Shown piece after piece: positions 13,294 to 21,673 of a DNA stretch of 21,673 nt. Every line of letters begins with the position of its first letter. Within the stretch, counting starts at the first letter, position 1. The stretch is from contig DPDG01000106.1 in assembly GCA_003526375.1 (NCBI GenBank), positions 1 to 21,673 on the forward strand. Direction: 5' to 3'. The stretch comes from Lentisphaeria bacterium. Lineage in GTDB: Bacteria > Verrucomicrobiota > Lentisphaeria > Victivallales > UBA1829. The translations under genes and the position numbers were made by a program. Under the pieces are notes generated by a model. That model ran no database searches. It had not been told where the DNA came from and was given only the letters and a program-made list of their open reading frames with translations.

Positions 13294-16200
13294 ATGAAAA
13301 TGACTCTGCTTCTTCGTCTCTCCGCCGCCGTCTTCCTGCTGGCGTCCGTCGCGCTCAACGTCCACTTTCTGACCGCCGGGAAAAAGCCCCCGGAACCGCC
13401 TGCCGCAATCACGCAGGAGCCGAACCGGAAAGCTGCCGCAAAAGAGAACAGAAAGGACTCCGCTGCGTCAACTCAAAGACTTCACTGGAAACACAGTTCT
13501 TACGATGCCTATGAAAAACGGGTCAATGTCCGGTTCAATACAAATGAGGATGTCCTGCTGACTGAAAAAGACATCCGGATCACCCCCGCCCTCTCTTTTC
13601 ATCTGGCGAATACGTATGGAGGATTTGCCGTTTCCGGCGACTTCAAACCGGAAACGCAATACTCTTTTCTGCTTAAAAAGGGAATCCGGGACAAGGACGG
13701 GAAGACGATGGAATACGATGCCGCGTTCAAGGTCAGGATTCCGCCGATGCGCACCTCGGTCAAATTTCTCTCCGAAGGCCCTTATTTCCCGCGCGGACGC
13801 AAAAACACGATCCTGCCGCTGGAGCTTGTCAACGTGGACAAACTGACCATTTCCCTTTCAAAATATTATAAAAACAATCTGCCTGCCTTTCATCTGAACT
13901 CATGGGAGGGGCGCGAGAAACTGAAAGAGATCTCCTCCACGGAACAGAAAGTCGATATTCCCAAGAACTCCGAGGTGAATTATCCGCTGAATCTCGCACC
14001 TGTGATCCGCAATCTGGAACCGGGAGTCTACCGGCTCGGAGTATCAGCGGAAAAATCCGGCAAAGACAACGCGTTTGACAGCGCATCCATCAATATTGTA
14101 ATCAGCGACCTTTCCCTCCAATGTGTCACGGACGCCGTCGGACGCCGTGCCTTCGGGGTAGTCCGCAAACTCAGCGACAATACGGCGGTACAGGGAGCGA
14201 AAGTTGAACTCTGGAGCAGGAAAAACCAGAAGATCGGCGAAGGCGTGACCGGTGCGGACGGTATCGCAAGAGTCGATTATTCCGTTTCGTTCAATGACCG
14301 CGGAGACGTTCCGGCGATGTTCCTGGCGGAAAAGGACGGAGATCTTACGTTCTGCAATCTGGACAAGGTTCATGATCTTGCGGAAAAAGAGGCGGCTGTC
14401 AACATTTTTTCCGATATGCCGCGCGCCCTTCTTTATACGGAACGCGGCGTATGCCGCCCCGGCGAAACGGTCACGGCATCCCTCTTTCTGCGCAATTCAA
14501 ATCTGGAAGCGGTAAAAGGCACACCGCTTCTTCTCGCACTTGCAGACCCCGCCGGACGTGAACTCAAACGTACTGAACTCAAAACTGATGATTACGGCTT
14601 CGCATCGGTCAGGCTTCAGATCCCGGCAAACGGAAAAACCGGAACTTACGGAATACAGGTCTCCTTTGACGGTAAAGAAGTTCTGGGCTCAACCCGTGTG
14701 ATCGTCTCCAACTATATGCCGGACAGGATCAAGGTCGATCTGAAAGAAGTTTCCACGCGGCAACACTGCGGAGCGGAAACACCCCTTGATTTCGCCGTCC
14801 GTTCCAGCTATTATTTCGGCGCCGACACCGGCAGCGCCCCCTATACGTTTACCGTATGTGCAAGCGGTTTTTACACTCCTGATTTCTGGCGCGGCTATGC
14901 GGTCGGCGACACGAAAGATTTTCTTTCAGGGCGTCCGTATCTGATCAGCGGAACTCTGGAAAAAGGTTCGGCGAGGGTTGCATATCCCGGTTTCGCGGCA
15001 CAGGGCGGCAAGGCGTATCTGCCGGTCCGTCTCCATGCCTCGGCACAGGTCAATGAGCCCGGCGGGCGCGCGGTAACGGCAAAGGATATGATCGTCTGCC
15101 ATCCGACGGATTACTATTTCGGGCTCAAATATCCGGATAACCGTAAAATCAGGGACCGCACGGCGGAAATTCAATGGAAGCTCCTTCCCGCCGACGCGAA
15201 ACATCAGCTCAAGGCATCGGCGGATTTCAGATACAAGCTTTACCGGCAGGAATGGAACTATGTGCTCCGCCGGAGCCGGAACGGACTCAGACGCATCTGG
15301 GAACTGGAAAAACATCTCGTCAGGGAGGGAACCGTAAAGTCGAATATGCAGTCAGGCACGCTGGAACTCAAAGATTTGAGTGCCGGTTATTATGAAATTG
15401 TCGCGGAGGACTCGGTACGCCGTACGCGCATGGATTTCTGGCATTCCGCCGGAGACGGCGGCGGGCGCACCTCGAATCCGGCTGTGCTTGTCTTCAGAAC
15501 GGACCGCACCGTCTACCAGCCGGGGGAAACCGCGCTTGTAACATTCCGCAGTCCGGGGAAAGGTCATGCATTCATCGCCACGGGCGGGAGAGAGCTTGAC
15601 TCCATGCAGTCTGTCGAAGTCAAAGCCGGAGAAAATACCATCGCGGTCCGGATTCCGCAGACACTTCAGACCTCATCCTGCTTCAGCGGCATCACTCTGC
15701 TTTCCGGCGAACAGCGGAGTTTCGGGCTCCTGACACTGAACATCGATCAGCACAGACACAGACTCGACATCACTCTCACGGCGCCTGAAACGGCGGCACC
15801 GTCCGAAACAGTCACGATCGAGGCGAAGCTGACCGGTTCCGACAATATGCCGGTTGAATCTCTGGTCCATCTCTACGCAGTGGATGCGGGAATCCTCTCT
15901 CTGACCAACTATCAGGTGCCGGACATCTTCGGCTTTTTCTATGGAAACTACCGCTGTCCCTACCGTTTCAGCGACATCTTCGACTCCATTTTCCCCGATC
16001 TCCGGATCGGCAGGGACGGCAGAATCGGCGGAGACAAGGAAATGAGTCCCGCATACGGAGCACCGTCTCTGAAAAATGCCGACGGCCTTGATGTGAAAAA
16101 AGCGGCAATTGTCGTCCTGGATGCAGTCAGAACGGATAAAGACGGCAGAATCAAAGCGGATGTCAAGCTGCCGGAACATACCGGAGCGCTGCGGATCATG

Positions 16201-18069
16201 GCCGTCGCCTCGTCCCGCGACAAGGTCGGTTCCGTATCGCGTGAACTCATTCTGCGGGACAAGGTCACGATCATGACATCCGCCCCCCGCGCCGTGGCTC
16301 CCGGAGATGAGTTCGAATTGACCTTCACGATATTCAACCATGAAATTCCCGATATCACCGGGACGCTTGCCGTTGCCCTGCCGGAGAATTTCAGGATTTC
16401 CGGCAGCAGTCAGTGTCCCGTAGAGCAGCTCAAGCGCGGAAAATCGACGGTCTGCAAGTTCAAAGTAAGAGCAGACGGCGCCGCCGGAACCTATTCCGTC
16501 CGGGCGAAACTCAACGCATGGAAAAGCGGAACATCCCTGATTACGGTCCGCAATGCGAATCCGCCTGTGACGCAGACCGGTTTCCACATGGTCAAACCGG
16601 GAGAAAAGCTCAAGATCGCACTCAAAAAAGAGGATTGGGCGGATGATACCGTAAAAATGGAAATCAAAACTTCGGCATCCCCTGCCCTCGCCGCCTCGAA
16701 AGCGCTGGCATTCCTCAACCGCTATCCTTACGGCTGCCTCGAACAGACTGCCGCAGGGGCGTTTCCGCTTCTGGCGGCGGATACGCTGAAAAAAGTCGGT
16801 CTGCTGACGGAGACCGAAGCGCAGAGCGTTGTCCCGAAGCTGGAATCCGCCGCGGCATCCATCCTCTCCATGATGCTCTACAACGGCTCGTTCAGTATGT
16901 GGCCCGGAGGCGAAACCGCATGGGAATCCGCGTCCGTATTCGTCTCTCATTTCCTGTTTGAAGCGGCGGAAAGAGATCTCATCACACTGGACAGCCAGGT
17001 GAAGAACAGGATCAACGCTTATTTATACAGTATTGCTTCGGATGCGTCGAAACCGCGCGGCATCAGAGCCTATGCAACTTATGTCCTTGCTCTGGGCGGA
17101 CACACCGGGGCAGTAAGAAATGCGCAGAATCTCCTTGCCGGCGCCGCCCCTGATTTTGCCACGTTCCTTGCCGGAGCCGCGCTGATCAGGGCAAATTATG
17201 CAGGCGAAGGCGGAGAAGCGGTCACACGGGCGATGAATGCGGAAGTCTGGCGCGAAAACAACATGCCTTACGAATTTGCCGACGAAGCCTGCCGCTGCGG
17301 AATGACTCTCAGCATTCTCTCGGAAGTCATGCCGGAATCTCCTCATGCGCTGAAACTTGCCGAAGCCCTCCGGCGGAAACTCCGTCCGGATGACAACGGC
17401 TGGGGCACCACGCACGCCAACGCCTGGGGCATATTCGGGCTCTCCGCCTATGCCGCCCGTATGGGAAGTGGAATTTCGCAGGGCAGACTGGTCTGTTCTT
17501 CCGGGAAAACCGCGGATATCGACACCACAGTCCGGCAGACGTTCCGGCTTTCGGGAAACGAGTCCGCCGAGCTCGTCAACACAGGCAATGCGCCGCTCTA
17601 TGTTCAGACAACTTCCACGGGGATTCCGAAGCGGATGCGCACGAAAGAAGGCGCACTGAAACTTTCAAAAGTCTATCTGAATGAAAAAGGGAAGGTCGTC
17701 ACCGAAGCAAAACACGGAGAACTGGTCACGGTGTGCTGGACGCAGGAAGCTTCCGGTCCGGTGGAGAACGTCGTCATTTCCGATCTTCTCCCCGGCGGAC
17801 TCGAAATCGAAGACGATCTGCTGGCGACCCGCGCAGGAGCGGTCAAGCAGCAGAATACCGGAAAACTCCGTCTCAAATATGTTGAGAAAGGCGAGGATCG
17901 TTTTCTGTTCTTCGGCGACATTCTCGATCAGGGCAGAATCACGTTCCGTTACAGAACCCGCGCCGTCACCCGCGGGAAATATGCCGTTCCTCCGCTTCAT
18001 GCGGAAGCCATGTATGCCCCCGACACCGGCGGCACATTTGCCGGAGGCGGGATGCTGGTGATCAATTAG
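13294..18069 (+). CDS. Bacterial alpha-2-macroglobulin (YfhM/ECAM-like protease trap)
   Basis: Large envelope protein of 1591 aa; E. coli YfhM is about 1650. It is thought to trap foreign proteases in the periplasm by covalent thioester capture. Residues 1-28 are a basic-then-hydrophobic export segment with no Cys, so unlike YfhM it is not a lipoprotein; it is either cleaved or membrane-anchored. Macroglobulin repeats follow, with 'RPGETVTASLFLRN' near 387 and 'VYQPGETALVTFRS' near 740. The A2M domain ('DAVRTDKDGRIKADVKLPEH') lies near 940-1030. The thioester motif CLEQ (Cys1148-Gln1151) is intact within 'YPYGCLEQT', inside an alpha/alpha toroid domain. The C-terminus has the 'DLLPGGLEIEDD' block of bacterial forms. 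ATG 13294 was chosen because it places the signal segment at the N-terminus. No good SD is present, and the frame stays open upstream without a better start. pbpC follows after 46 bp. Confidence 0.95.
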   Translation: MKMTLLLRLSAAVFLLASVALNVHFLTAGKKPPEPPAAITQEPNRKAAAKENRKDSAASTQRLHWKHSSYDAYEKRVNVRFNTNEDVLLTEKDIRITPALSFHLANTYGGFAVSGDFKPETQYSFLLKKGIRDKDGKTMEYDAAFKVRIPPMRTSVKFLSEGPYFPRGRKNTILPLELVNVDKLTISLSKYYKNNLPAFHLNSWEGREKLKEISSTEQKVDIPKNSEVNYPLNLAPVIRNLEPGVYRLGVSAEKSGKDNAFDSASINIVISDLSLQCVTDAVGRRAFGVVRKLSDNTAVQGAKVELWSRKNQKIGEGVTGADGIARVDYSVSFNDRGDVPAMFLAEKDGDLTFCNLDKVHDLAEKEAAVNIFSDMPRALLYTERGVCRPGETVTASLFLRNSNLEAVKGTPLLLALADPAGRELKRTELKTDDYGFASVRLQIPANGKTGTYGIQVSFDGKEVLGSTRVIVSNYMPDRIKVDLKEVSTRQHCGAETPLDFAVRSSYYFGADTGSAPYTFTVCASGFYTPDFWRGYAVGDTKDFLSGRPYLISGTLEKGSARVAYPGFAAQGGKAYLPVRLHASAQVNEPGGRAVTAKDMIVCHPTDYYFGLKYPDNRKIRDRTAEIQWKLLPADAKHQLKASADFRYKLYRQEWNYVLRRSRNGLRRIWELEKHLVREGTVKSNMQSGTLELKDLSAGYYEIVAEDSVRRTRMDFWHSAGDGGGRTSNPAVLVFRTDRTVYQPGETALVTFRSPGKGHAFIATGGRELDSMQSVEVKAGENTIAVRIPQTLQTSSCFSGITLLSGEQRSFGLLTLNIDQHRHRLDITLTAPETAAPSETVTIEAKLTGSDNMPVESLVHLYAVDAGILSLTNYQVPDIFGFFYGNYRCPYRFSDIFDSIFPDLRIGRDGRIGGDKEMSPAYGAPSLKNADGLDVKKAAIVVLDAVRTDKDGRIKADVKLPEHTGALRIMAVASSRDKVGSVSRELILRDKVTIMTSAPRAVAPGDEFELTFTIFNHEIPDITGTLAVALPENFRISGSSQCPVEQLKRGKSTVCKFKVRADGAAGTYSVRAKLNAWKSGTSLITVRNANPPVTQTGFHMVKPGEKLKIALKKEDWADDTVKMEIKTSASPALAASKALAFLNRYPYGCLEQTAAGAFPLLAADTLKKVGLLTETEAQSVVPKLESAAASILSMMLYNGSFSMWPGGETAWESASVFVSHFLFEAAERDLITLDSQVKNRINAYLYSIASDASKPRGIRAYATYVLALGGHTGAVRNAQNLLAGAAPDFATFLAGAALIRANYAGEGGEAVTRAMNAEVWRENNMPYEFADEACRCGMTLSILSEVMPESPHALKLAEALRRKLRPDDNGWGTTHANAWGIFGLSAYAARMGSGISQGRLVCSSGKTADIDTTVRQTFRLSGNESAELVNTGNAPLYVQTTSTGIPKRMRTKEGALKLSKVYLNEKGKVVTEAKHGELVTVCWTQEASGPVENVVISDLLPGGLEIEDDLLATRAGAVKQQNTGKLRLKYVEKGEDRFLFFGDILDQGRITFRYRTRAVTRGKYAVPPLHAEAMYAPDTGGTFAGGGMLVIN

Positions 18070-18096
18070 TGGTCAGTGGTCAGTGGTTAGTGGTTA
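18069..18096. repeat. Four tandem heptamers between A2M and pbpC genes
   Basis: Four direct copies of GTGGTYA: two with C, then two with T, followed by a partial GTGA. The array begins at the last base of the A2M stop codon and ends 3 bp before the pbpC SD-like GAGGA (18099-18103). Copy-number change would alter the spacing between the two genes but not either reading frame. Confidence 0.9.
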
Positions 18097-18115
18097 GTGA
18101 GGAAAGTCTTCAGTT

Positions 18116-20242
18116 ATGTCTGTACTCCGCAAGCGTCTCAGAACCGCAGTTGGAATTTTGGTCCTCTGCGGTATCATTCCGGCTGTTTTCTGGTACGTTG
18201 CGCCGTATTTCACAGAAGATCCCATGCCGCGTATCATGAGGCAGACTCCCGCACGTATCTATTATGACTGCCGGGGAAACAGAATCTATGCGGAACGGAC
18301 TTACGACTGTCAATGGCGTTTTGAAATCCCTTTGAACGAACTTCCGCCGCATGTCATTACAACACTTCTGGCGGTGGAGGACCGGAAGTTTTACCGTCAT
18401 GGCGGCGTCAATTACATGGCGGGGCTCCGCGCGCTGTTCCAGAACCTGGCAGGCGGCAGGATCATTTCCGGCGCGTCCACGATCACCATGCAGCTCGCGG
18501 CAATGGCGGAACCGGACAGGAAACGGACTCTTTCGCGCAAATTCATGCAGATACTGCGGGCACGGAAGCTGGAACGTCTCTACTCCAAGGAAAGAATCCT
18601 GACCGAATACATCAACCGCATTCCATTCGGCGGGAAAATCTACGGTTTCGAAGCCGCCGCGAATTATTATTTCGGACTTCCCGCCTCGAAACTCAACCTG
18701 GCGGAAGCATCCCTGCTCTGCGGGCTGCCGCAGAAGCCGAACAGGTTCCGCCCGGACCGTTCCTTCGCAAACGCGCGGTCCCGCCAGCGGCTTGTCCTGC
18801 AGGCGCTGGTTCATCATAACATACTGGACGCCGGGGAAGCAAAGCGCATTTATGATTCGGAACCGCTGCGTCTGCGCGACTTCACCCGTCCGTCCCCGTT
18901 CCGGCAGCTTTCGCAGGCTCCATACATCCATTATTGCAGAGAGGCTCTGCGGGAAGCAGGCGGAGGAAGCGTGATCCATACTGCGCTCGACCCCGAACTG
19001 GAGCGAATGGTTCGGAATGTCCTGGTCAGGCGGCGGGACTCCCTTGAGGGAGTTCATGATGCGGCGGCGGTTCTGATCGACAACGCCACGGGGGAAATCC
19101 GCGTCATGATCGGCACACTGGATTTTCATGATCCGCGCGGAGGGCAGGTCAATGCCGCGCTGGCATCCCGTTCCGCGGGCTCGGCACTGAAGCCGTTCCT
19201 TTATGCGGAAGCGGCAGGCGGCGGGATTCTCATCGCGGAAACCGTTCTTGATGACTCGCCCCTGCGTTACGGCGACTACGCCCCCGGCAATTACGATGCA
19301 TCCTATATGGGACGGGTCAGTGCATCCACGGCTCTGAGCCACTCCCTCAATACGCCGGTAATCCGGCTGCTGGCAAGGCTCGGAACGGAGCGGGTCAACA
19401 CTCTGTTCCGAAGGCTTCATCTGCCGCCGGGAAAGAGCGATACGGGACTTCCGTTCGCGCTGGGAACCGTCGGTTATGACCTCCTTTCCCTGACCGCCGC
19501 ATACACCGTCTTTCCCTGCGGCGGCAAGTTCCGGAATCCGGGTTTCCTGCTTCGCGGAGCTCATGCGGAACCGGAAGCACAGGTATTCCCGCCGGGTGCA
19601 GCGTTCATGGTTGCGGAAATGCTCCGGCAGCTTCCCCTGCCGGACTCCGTCATCAAGGGCGTCGCGTGGAAAACGGGAACTTCAAACGGCAATCATGACG
19701 CATGGTGTTTCGCTTTTACGGAAGATTATACGCTCGGAGTCTGGTTCGGCAACAAAGACGGCACCCCCTCCCCTGCACTGGTCGGCGTCACCGCCGCCGC
19801 GCCGGCAGCGGCGCAGATTCTGAATGCCCTCTACCGTTTCAGGAAACCGCCGGGGAACGGGAAAAGAGACCGTTACCTGGAACTGATCAGACTCTGCGGC
19901 GACTGCGGGCTTGCGGTCTCCCCCGCATGTGAACATCTCATACAGGGATATGCCGTGCGCGGCGTTCCGCTGGAAGTCTGCAGCGGATGCAGGTCAAAAA
20001 AACCGGCGGTCAAGATCATTTCGCCGCTTCCGGGAAATTATCTTGCGGAAGGGGAAAGCCTGCGCATGAAACTGAGTTCGGAAAACGGCAGGAAACTTCA
20101 CTGGTATCTTGACGGAAAGTATCTCGGTGAATTCAGTGAAAAACATCTGGAAATCGGGAAAGGTTCCCATACGCTTCAGGCGCGGCGGGGAGACGCAACT
20201 TCGTCCGTCATTTTTTCCGTGGACAGGAAAACAGCCCGGTGA
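18116..20242 (+). CDS. pbpC: Penicillin-binding protein 1C, bifunctional peptidoglycan synthase
   Basis: Class A PBP of 708 aa that polymerises and crosslinks peptidoglycan. Residues 8-30 form a signal-anchor helix. The GT51 domain has 'AVEDRKFYRHGG' with catalytic Glu88 and 'SGASTITMQLA'. The transpeptidase domain has SALK (Ser356-Lys359), SLN (410-412) and KTGTS (519-523), so both activities look intact. A Cys-containing linker (C-x2-C, then Cys, then C-x2-C) follows near residues 590-625. The C-terminal region ('KIISPLPGNYLAEGESLRMK', ending 'GSHTLQARRGDATSSVIFSV') is the BiPBP_C beta domain typical of PbpC. ATG 18116 follows GAGGA at 12-nt spacing. It pairs with the upstream A2M gene, the usual bacterial arrangement in which a breached wall is repaired while invading proteases are trapped. 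Confidence 0.97.
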   Translation: MSVLRKRLRTAVGILVLCGIIPAVFWYVAPYFTEDPMPRIMRQTPARIYYDCRGNRIYAERTYDCQWRFEIPLNELPPHVITTLLAVEDRKFYRHGGVNYMAGLRALFQNLAGGRIISGASTITMQLAAMAEPDRKRTLSRKFMQILRARKLERLYSKERILTEYINRIPFGGKIYGFEAAANYYFGLPASKLNLAEASLLCGLPQKPNRFRPDRSFANARSRQRLVLQALVHHNILDAGEAKRIYDSEPLRLRDFTRPSPFRQLSQAPYIHYCREALREAGGGSVIHTALDPELERMVRNVLVRRRDSLEGVHDAAAVLIDNATGEIRVMIGTLDFHDPRGGQVNAALASRSAGSALKPFLYAEAAGGGILIAETVLDDSPLRYGDYAPGNYDASYMGRVSASTALSHSLNTPVIRLLARLGTERVNTLFRRLHLPPGKSDTGLPFALGTVGYDLLSLTAAYTVFPCGGKFRNPGFLLRGAHAEPEAQVFPPGAAFMVAEMLRQLPLPDSVIKGVAWKTGTSNGNHDAWCFAFTEDYTLGVWFGNKDGTPSPALVGVTAAAPAAAQILNALYRFRKPPGNGKRDRYLELIRLCGDCGLAVSPACEHLIQGYAVRGVPLEVCSGCRSKKPAVKIISPLPGNYLAEGESLRMKLSSENGRKLHWYLDGKYLGEFSEKHLEIGKGSHTLQARRGDATSSVIFSVDRKTAR

Positions 20243-20274
20243 GCGGACCGTTTCCCGGCACGGAGTTTTCCGAA

Positions 20275-21459
20275 TCAATACCCGACAGGACGTTCCTCCT
20301 GCCGGAAGTTGCCGGAAAAGAGAGCGGACGGGGATTTTTCCACCGTGACTTTCACTTTACGGACGGAACCGGAGCGAAGGACTTCCATTTCGATCACGGA
20401 TCCGACTCTGGCGCCGAATATGCATCCCTGAAGATCGGAAGGAGACGCGATCTCTTTACCGTTCGCCTTGATTACGATATCCCCCGGGCGCAGAATGCCC
20501 GCCGCAGGAGAGCCACGGAAAATCTGTGCAATAATGACGCCGCCATGAGGCAAATCGTATTTGCGCTTCATCTCACGGTCGAGCGGCGCAAGCGTTACTC
20601 CGAGCCAGGGACGCTCCACATGTCCGTTTGCAATCAATTCGTGGGCGACGCGTTTTGCGATTTCGGAGGAGATCGCGAAGCTCAGCCCGATATTGCCGCC
20701 GGAGGGGGAAAGAATGAAGTCGTTCACTCCGATCACGCGTCCGTGAATATCAAGCAGAGGACCGCCGGAGTTGCCGGGATTGACCGAGGCATCGGTCTGC
20801 ACATAATTTTCATGCAGATTGACACCCACGCCGTTTCGCTTTTTATTTGATACGATTCCGACTGTTACGGTCCTGCTGAGGCTGAACGGCGCGCCGATGG
20901 CAATCGCCCAGTGTCCGATCTGAAGTTTTTCAGGATCAGCAAATTCAAGAACGGGAAAAGAGAGCTTTTTATCGCTTTTCACCTTGAGCAGAGCCAGATC
21001 GGTCGGCGGATCGATTCCCACGACCTGTGCCGGGAATTCACCGCCGTCATGTGTCGTAACCCAGAAGGAGTCCTGCCCGCGAACCACATGGTAATTGGTC
21101 AGGATATATCCATCCTTGCGGATGAAAAAACCGGATCCCTGCCCCGACGGAACTTCCATATAATCAATGCGGCGCCGATAGTTGTTCAAATCAAAATAAG
21201 GGGAAACCACCCCGACGACACGCTGTGCGGTAATCAGAACGACGGCAGGCATGGAACGCTGAATTGCCGCGGAAAACATATCCTGTGCCTCTGCCGCCTT
21301 TGTATTCGGAGGCGCGGCAGGAAACTGATTGAGATTCTGCGGAGGAGTTGTGATCTGCGTGTGTGCAGGTGCGGCGAGAAGCCCGCGCATCGCCAGTGCC
21401 GAAGCGGCGCCGATGAATGCGGCGAGGACCGAGAATAAGATGATTTTCATACTGCTCAT
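20275..21459 (-). CDS. HtrA/Deg-family serine protease with one PDZ domain
   Basis: Envelope quality-control protease (394 aa) of the S1C family. Residues 4-30 form a signal peptide or single membrane anchor, followed by a Pro/Gln/Asn-rich linker. The trypsin-like domain has the triad His124 ('TNYHVV'), Asp154 ('PPTDLALLK') and Ser231 ('NPGNSGGPL'). One PDZ domain follows ('RPWLGVTLAPLDREMK', 'GSPAAGILRPGDIVIKANGK'), ending near residue 370. One PDZ suits DegS- or HhoA-like architecture rather than DegP with two. Start ATG 21459 has AGGAG with 5-nt spacing, better than the internal ATG at residue 4. It is convergent with pbpC, 32 bp apart and with no strong terminator between. Confidence 0.95.
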   Translation of the reverse strand: MSSMKIILFSVLAAFIGAASALAMRGLLAAPAHTQITTPPQNLNQFPAAPPNTKAAEAQDMFSAAIQRSMPAVVLITAQRVVGVVSPYFDLNNYRRRIDYMEVPSGQGSGFFIRKDGYILTNYHVVRGQDSFWVTTHDGGEFPAQVVGIDPPTDLALLKVKSDKKLSFPVLEFADPEKLQIGHWAIAIGAPFSLSRTVTVGIVSNKKRNGVGVNLHENYVQTDASVNPGNSGGPLLDIHGRVIGVNDFILSPSGGNIGLSFAISSEIAKRVAHELIANGHVERPWLGVTLAPLDREMKRKYDLPHGGVIIAQIFRGSPAAGILRPGDIVIKANGKEIASPSDLQGCIFGARVGSVIEMEVLRSGSVRKVKVTVEKSPSALFSGNFRQEERPVGY

Positions 21460-21491
21460 GAGGACTCCTGAAAATAGTTACAAGTTATTCC

Positions 21492-21513
21492 TTGACATAT
21501 CGAATAATTGACA
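21492..21513. promoter_or_regulatory. Direct repeat upstream of the HtrA-type gene
   Basis: TTGACA on the plus strand at 21492-21497 and again at 21508-21513, i.e. 16 bp from start to start. It lies 33-54 bp ahead of the protease ATG, where a promoter and activator sites would be expected. Response-regulator boxes are often direct repeats, but I cannot name a regulator, and no clear sigma-70 promoter for the gene is visible. Confidence 0.35.
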
Positions 21514-21601
21514 GCGCTTTTCCGGATTTGTTTCATCTTTTGTTCCGTAATCCTTCATTTTTCCGTTTTCCCAGTGAGTGACAGCCGGCATAGATGCAAA
21601 G

Positions 21602-21670
21602 CACCTGCACCATACTATTCTTATAAAGACGGCAAACTTGGTTGCCGAGGTGCAGGTGACTCTCACCTGC
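21602..21670. other. Three-segment inverted-repeat structure with two alternative hairpins
   Basis: Segment 1 CACCTGCACC (21602-21611) pairs perfectly with segment 2 (21649-21658) over 10 bp. Segment 2 can instead pair with segment 3 TCACCTGC (21663-21670) over 8 bp with a 3-nt loop. Inside the first stem is another hairpin, CGGCAA/TTGCCG (21630-21647) with a 6-nt loop. The pairings are mutually exclusive. No T run follows on either strand within the window, so it is not a simple terminator. It sits at the window edge and its context is incomplete. Confidence 0.6.
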
Positions 21671-21673
21671 CGC

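Noticed and set aside
15673..16950. 425-codon minus-strand open frame inside the A2M gene
   Set aside because: It lies fully opposite strong A2M coding sequence and its translation resembles an antisense shadow, rich in Arg, Cys and His.
18110..19564. 484-codon minus-strand open frame inside pbpC
   Set aside because: Opposite a complete pbpC with all catalytic motifs; no SD and no recognisable domain.
20243..20274. Bidirectional terminator between pbpC and the protease gene
   Set aside because: Only 32 bp, with short CCG/CGG pairings and no T run in either direction.
21478..21673. Leftward open frame reaching the window edge, with a GTG start at 21666
   Set aside because: The translation is Cys- and basic-rich with no recognisable pattern, and it overlaps the inverted-repeat structure; more likely a chance open frame.

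Overview
The window looks like chromosomal core sequence from a Gram-negative bacterium. A periplasm is implied by an alpha-2-macroglobulin, the class A peptidoglycan synthase PbpC and an HtrA-type protease. Gene content and protein style suggest the PVC superphylum, possibly Lentisphaerota (Victivallis-like); this is an impression that a 16S or marker-protein search would have to confirm. Most genes have a good Shine-Dalgarno (SD) sequence. I see no rRNA, tRNA, CRISPR array, transposase or phage gene.

Layout. (1) 1-2994: an upstream structured stretch, then a feoA-feoB ferrous-iron uptake operon. Its leader carries two nearly identical 18-bp palindromes, each next to a plausible promoter, with a terminator-like hairpin between them. 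(2) 2961-8520, all on the minus strand: in transcription order a FadR-type regulator, an HpcH/HpaI aldolase (overlapping it by 68 nt), a terminator, an alpha/beta hydrolase, an AAC(3)-family acetyltransferase, gcvT, gcvH and a conserved hypothetical protein, closed by a strong terminator that faces feoB. The regulator has a perfect 13-bp palindrome of the FadR-subfamily type at its promoter. (3) 8708-11632: a DEAD-box RNA helicase (minus) and a BASS-family transporter (plus), transcribed divergently from promoters whose -35 boxes abut. (4) 11626-13046: a HTH-cupin regulator (minus) divergent from a SAM-dependent methyltransferase (plus). (5) 13294-20242: a bacterial alpha-2-macroglobulin with intact thioester motif, then pbpC; a four-copy heptamer repeat fills the gap. 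(6) 20275-21459: an HtrA-type serine protease (minus), convergent with pbpC. (7) 21460-21673: a leader with a direct repeat and a three-segment inverted-repeat structure.

How the parts work together. feoA/feoB import Fe(II) under what looks like metal-responsive control. gcvT and gcvH are two of the four glycine cleavage components; gcvP and lpd are not in the window. The A2M-PbpC pair is the classic bacterial arrangement in which a protease trap is coupled to cell-wall repair, and HtrA adds envelope quality control. No obviously new multi-gene system is visible. The least explained signals are the duplicated operator/attenuator-like feo leader, the mutually exclusive hairpins at 21602-21670, the uncharacterised 160-residue protein beside gcvH, and the periplasmic-loop insertion in FeoB.
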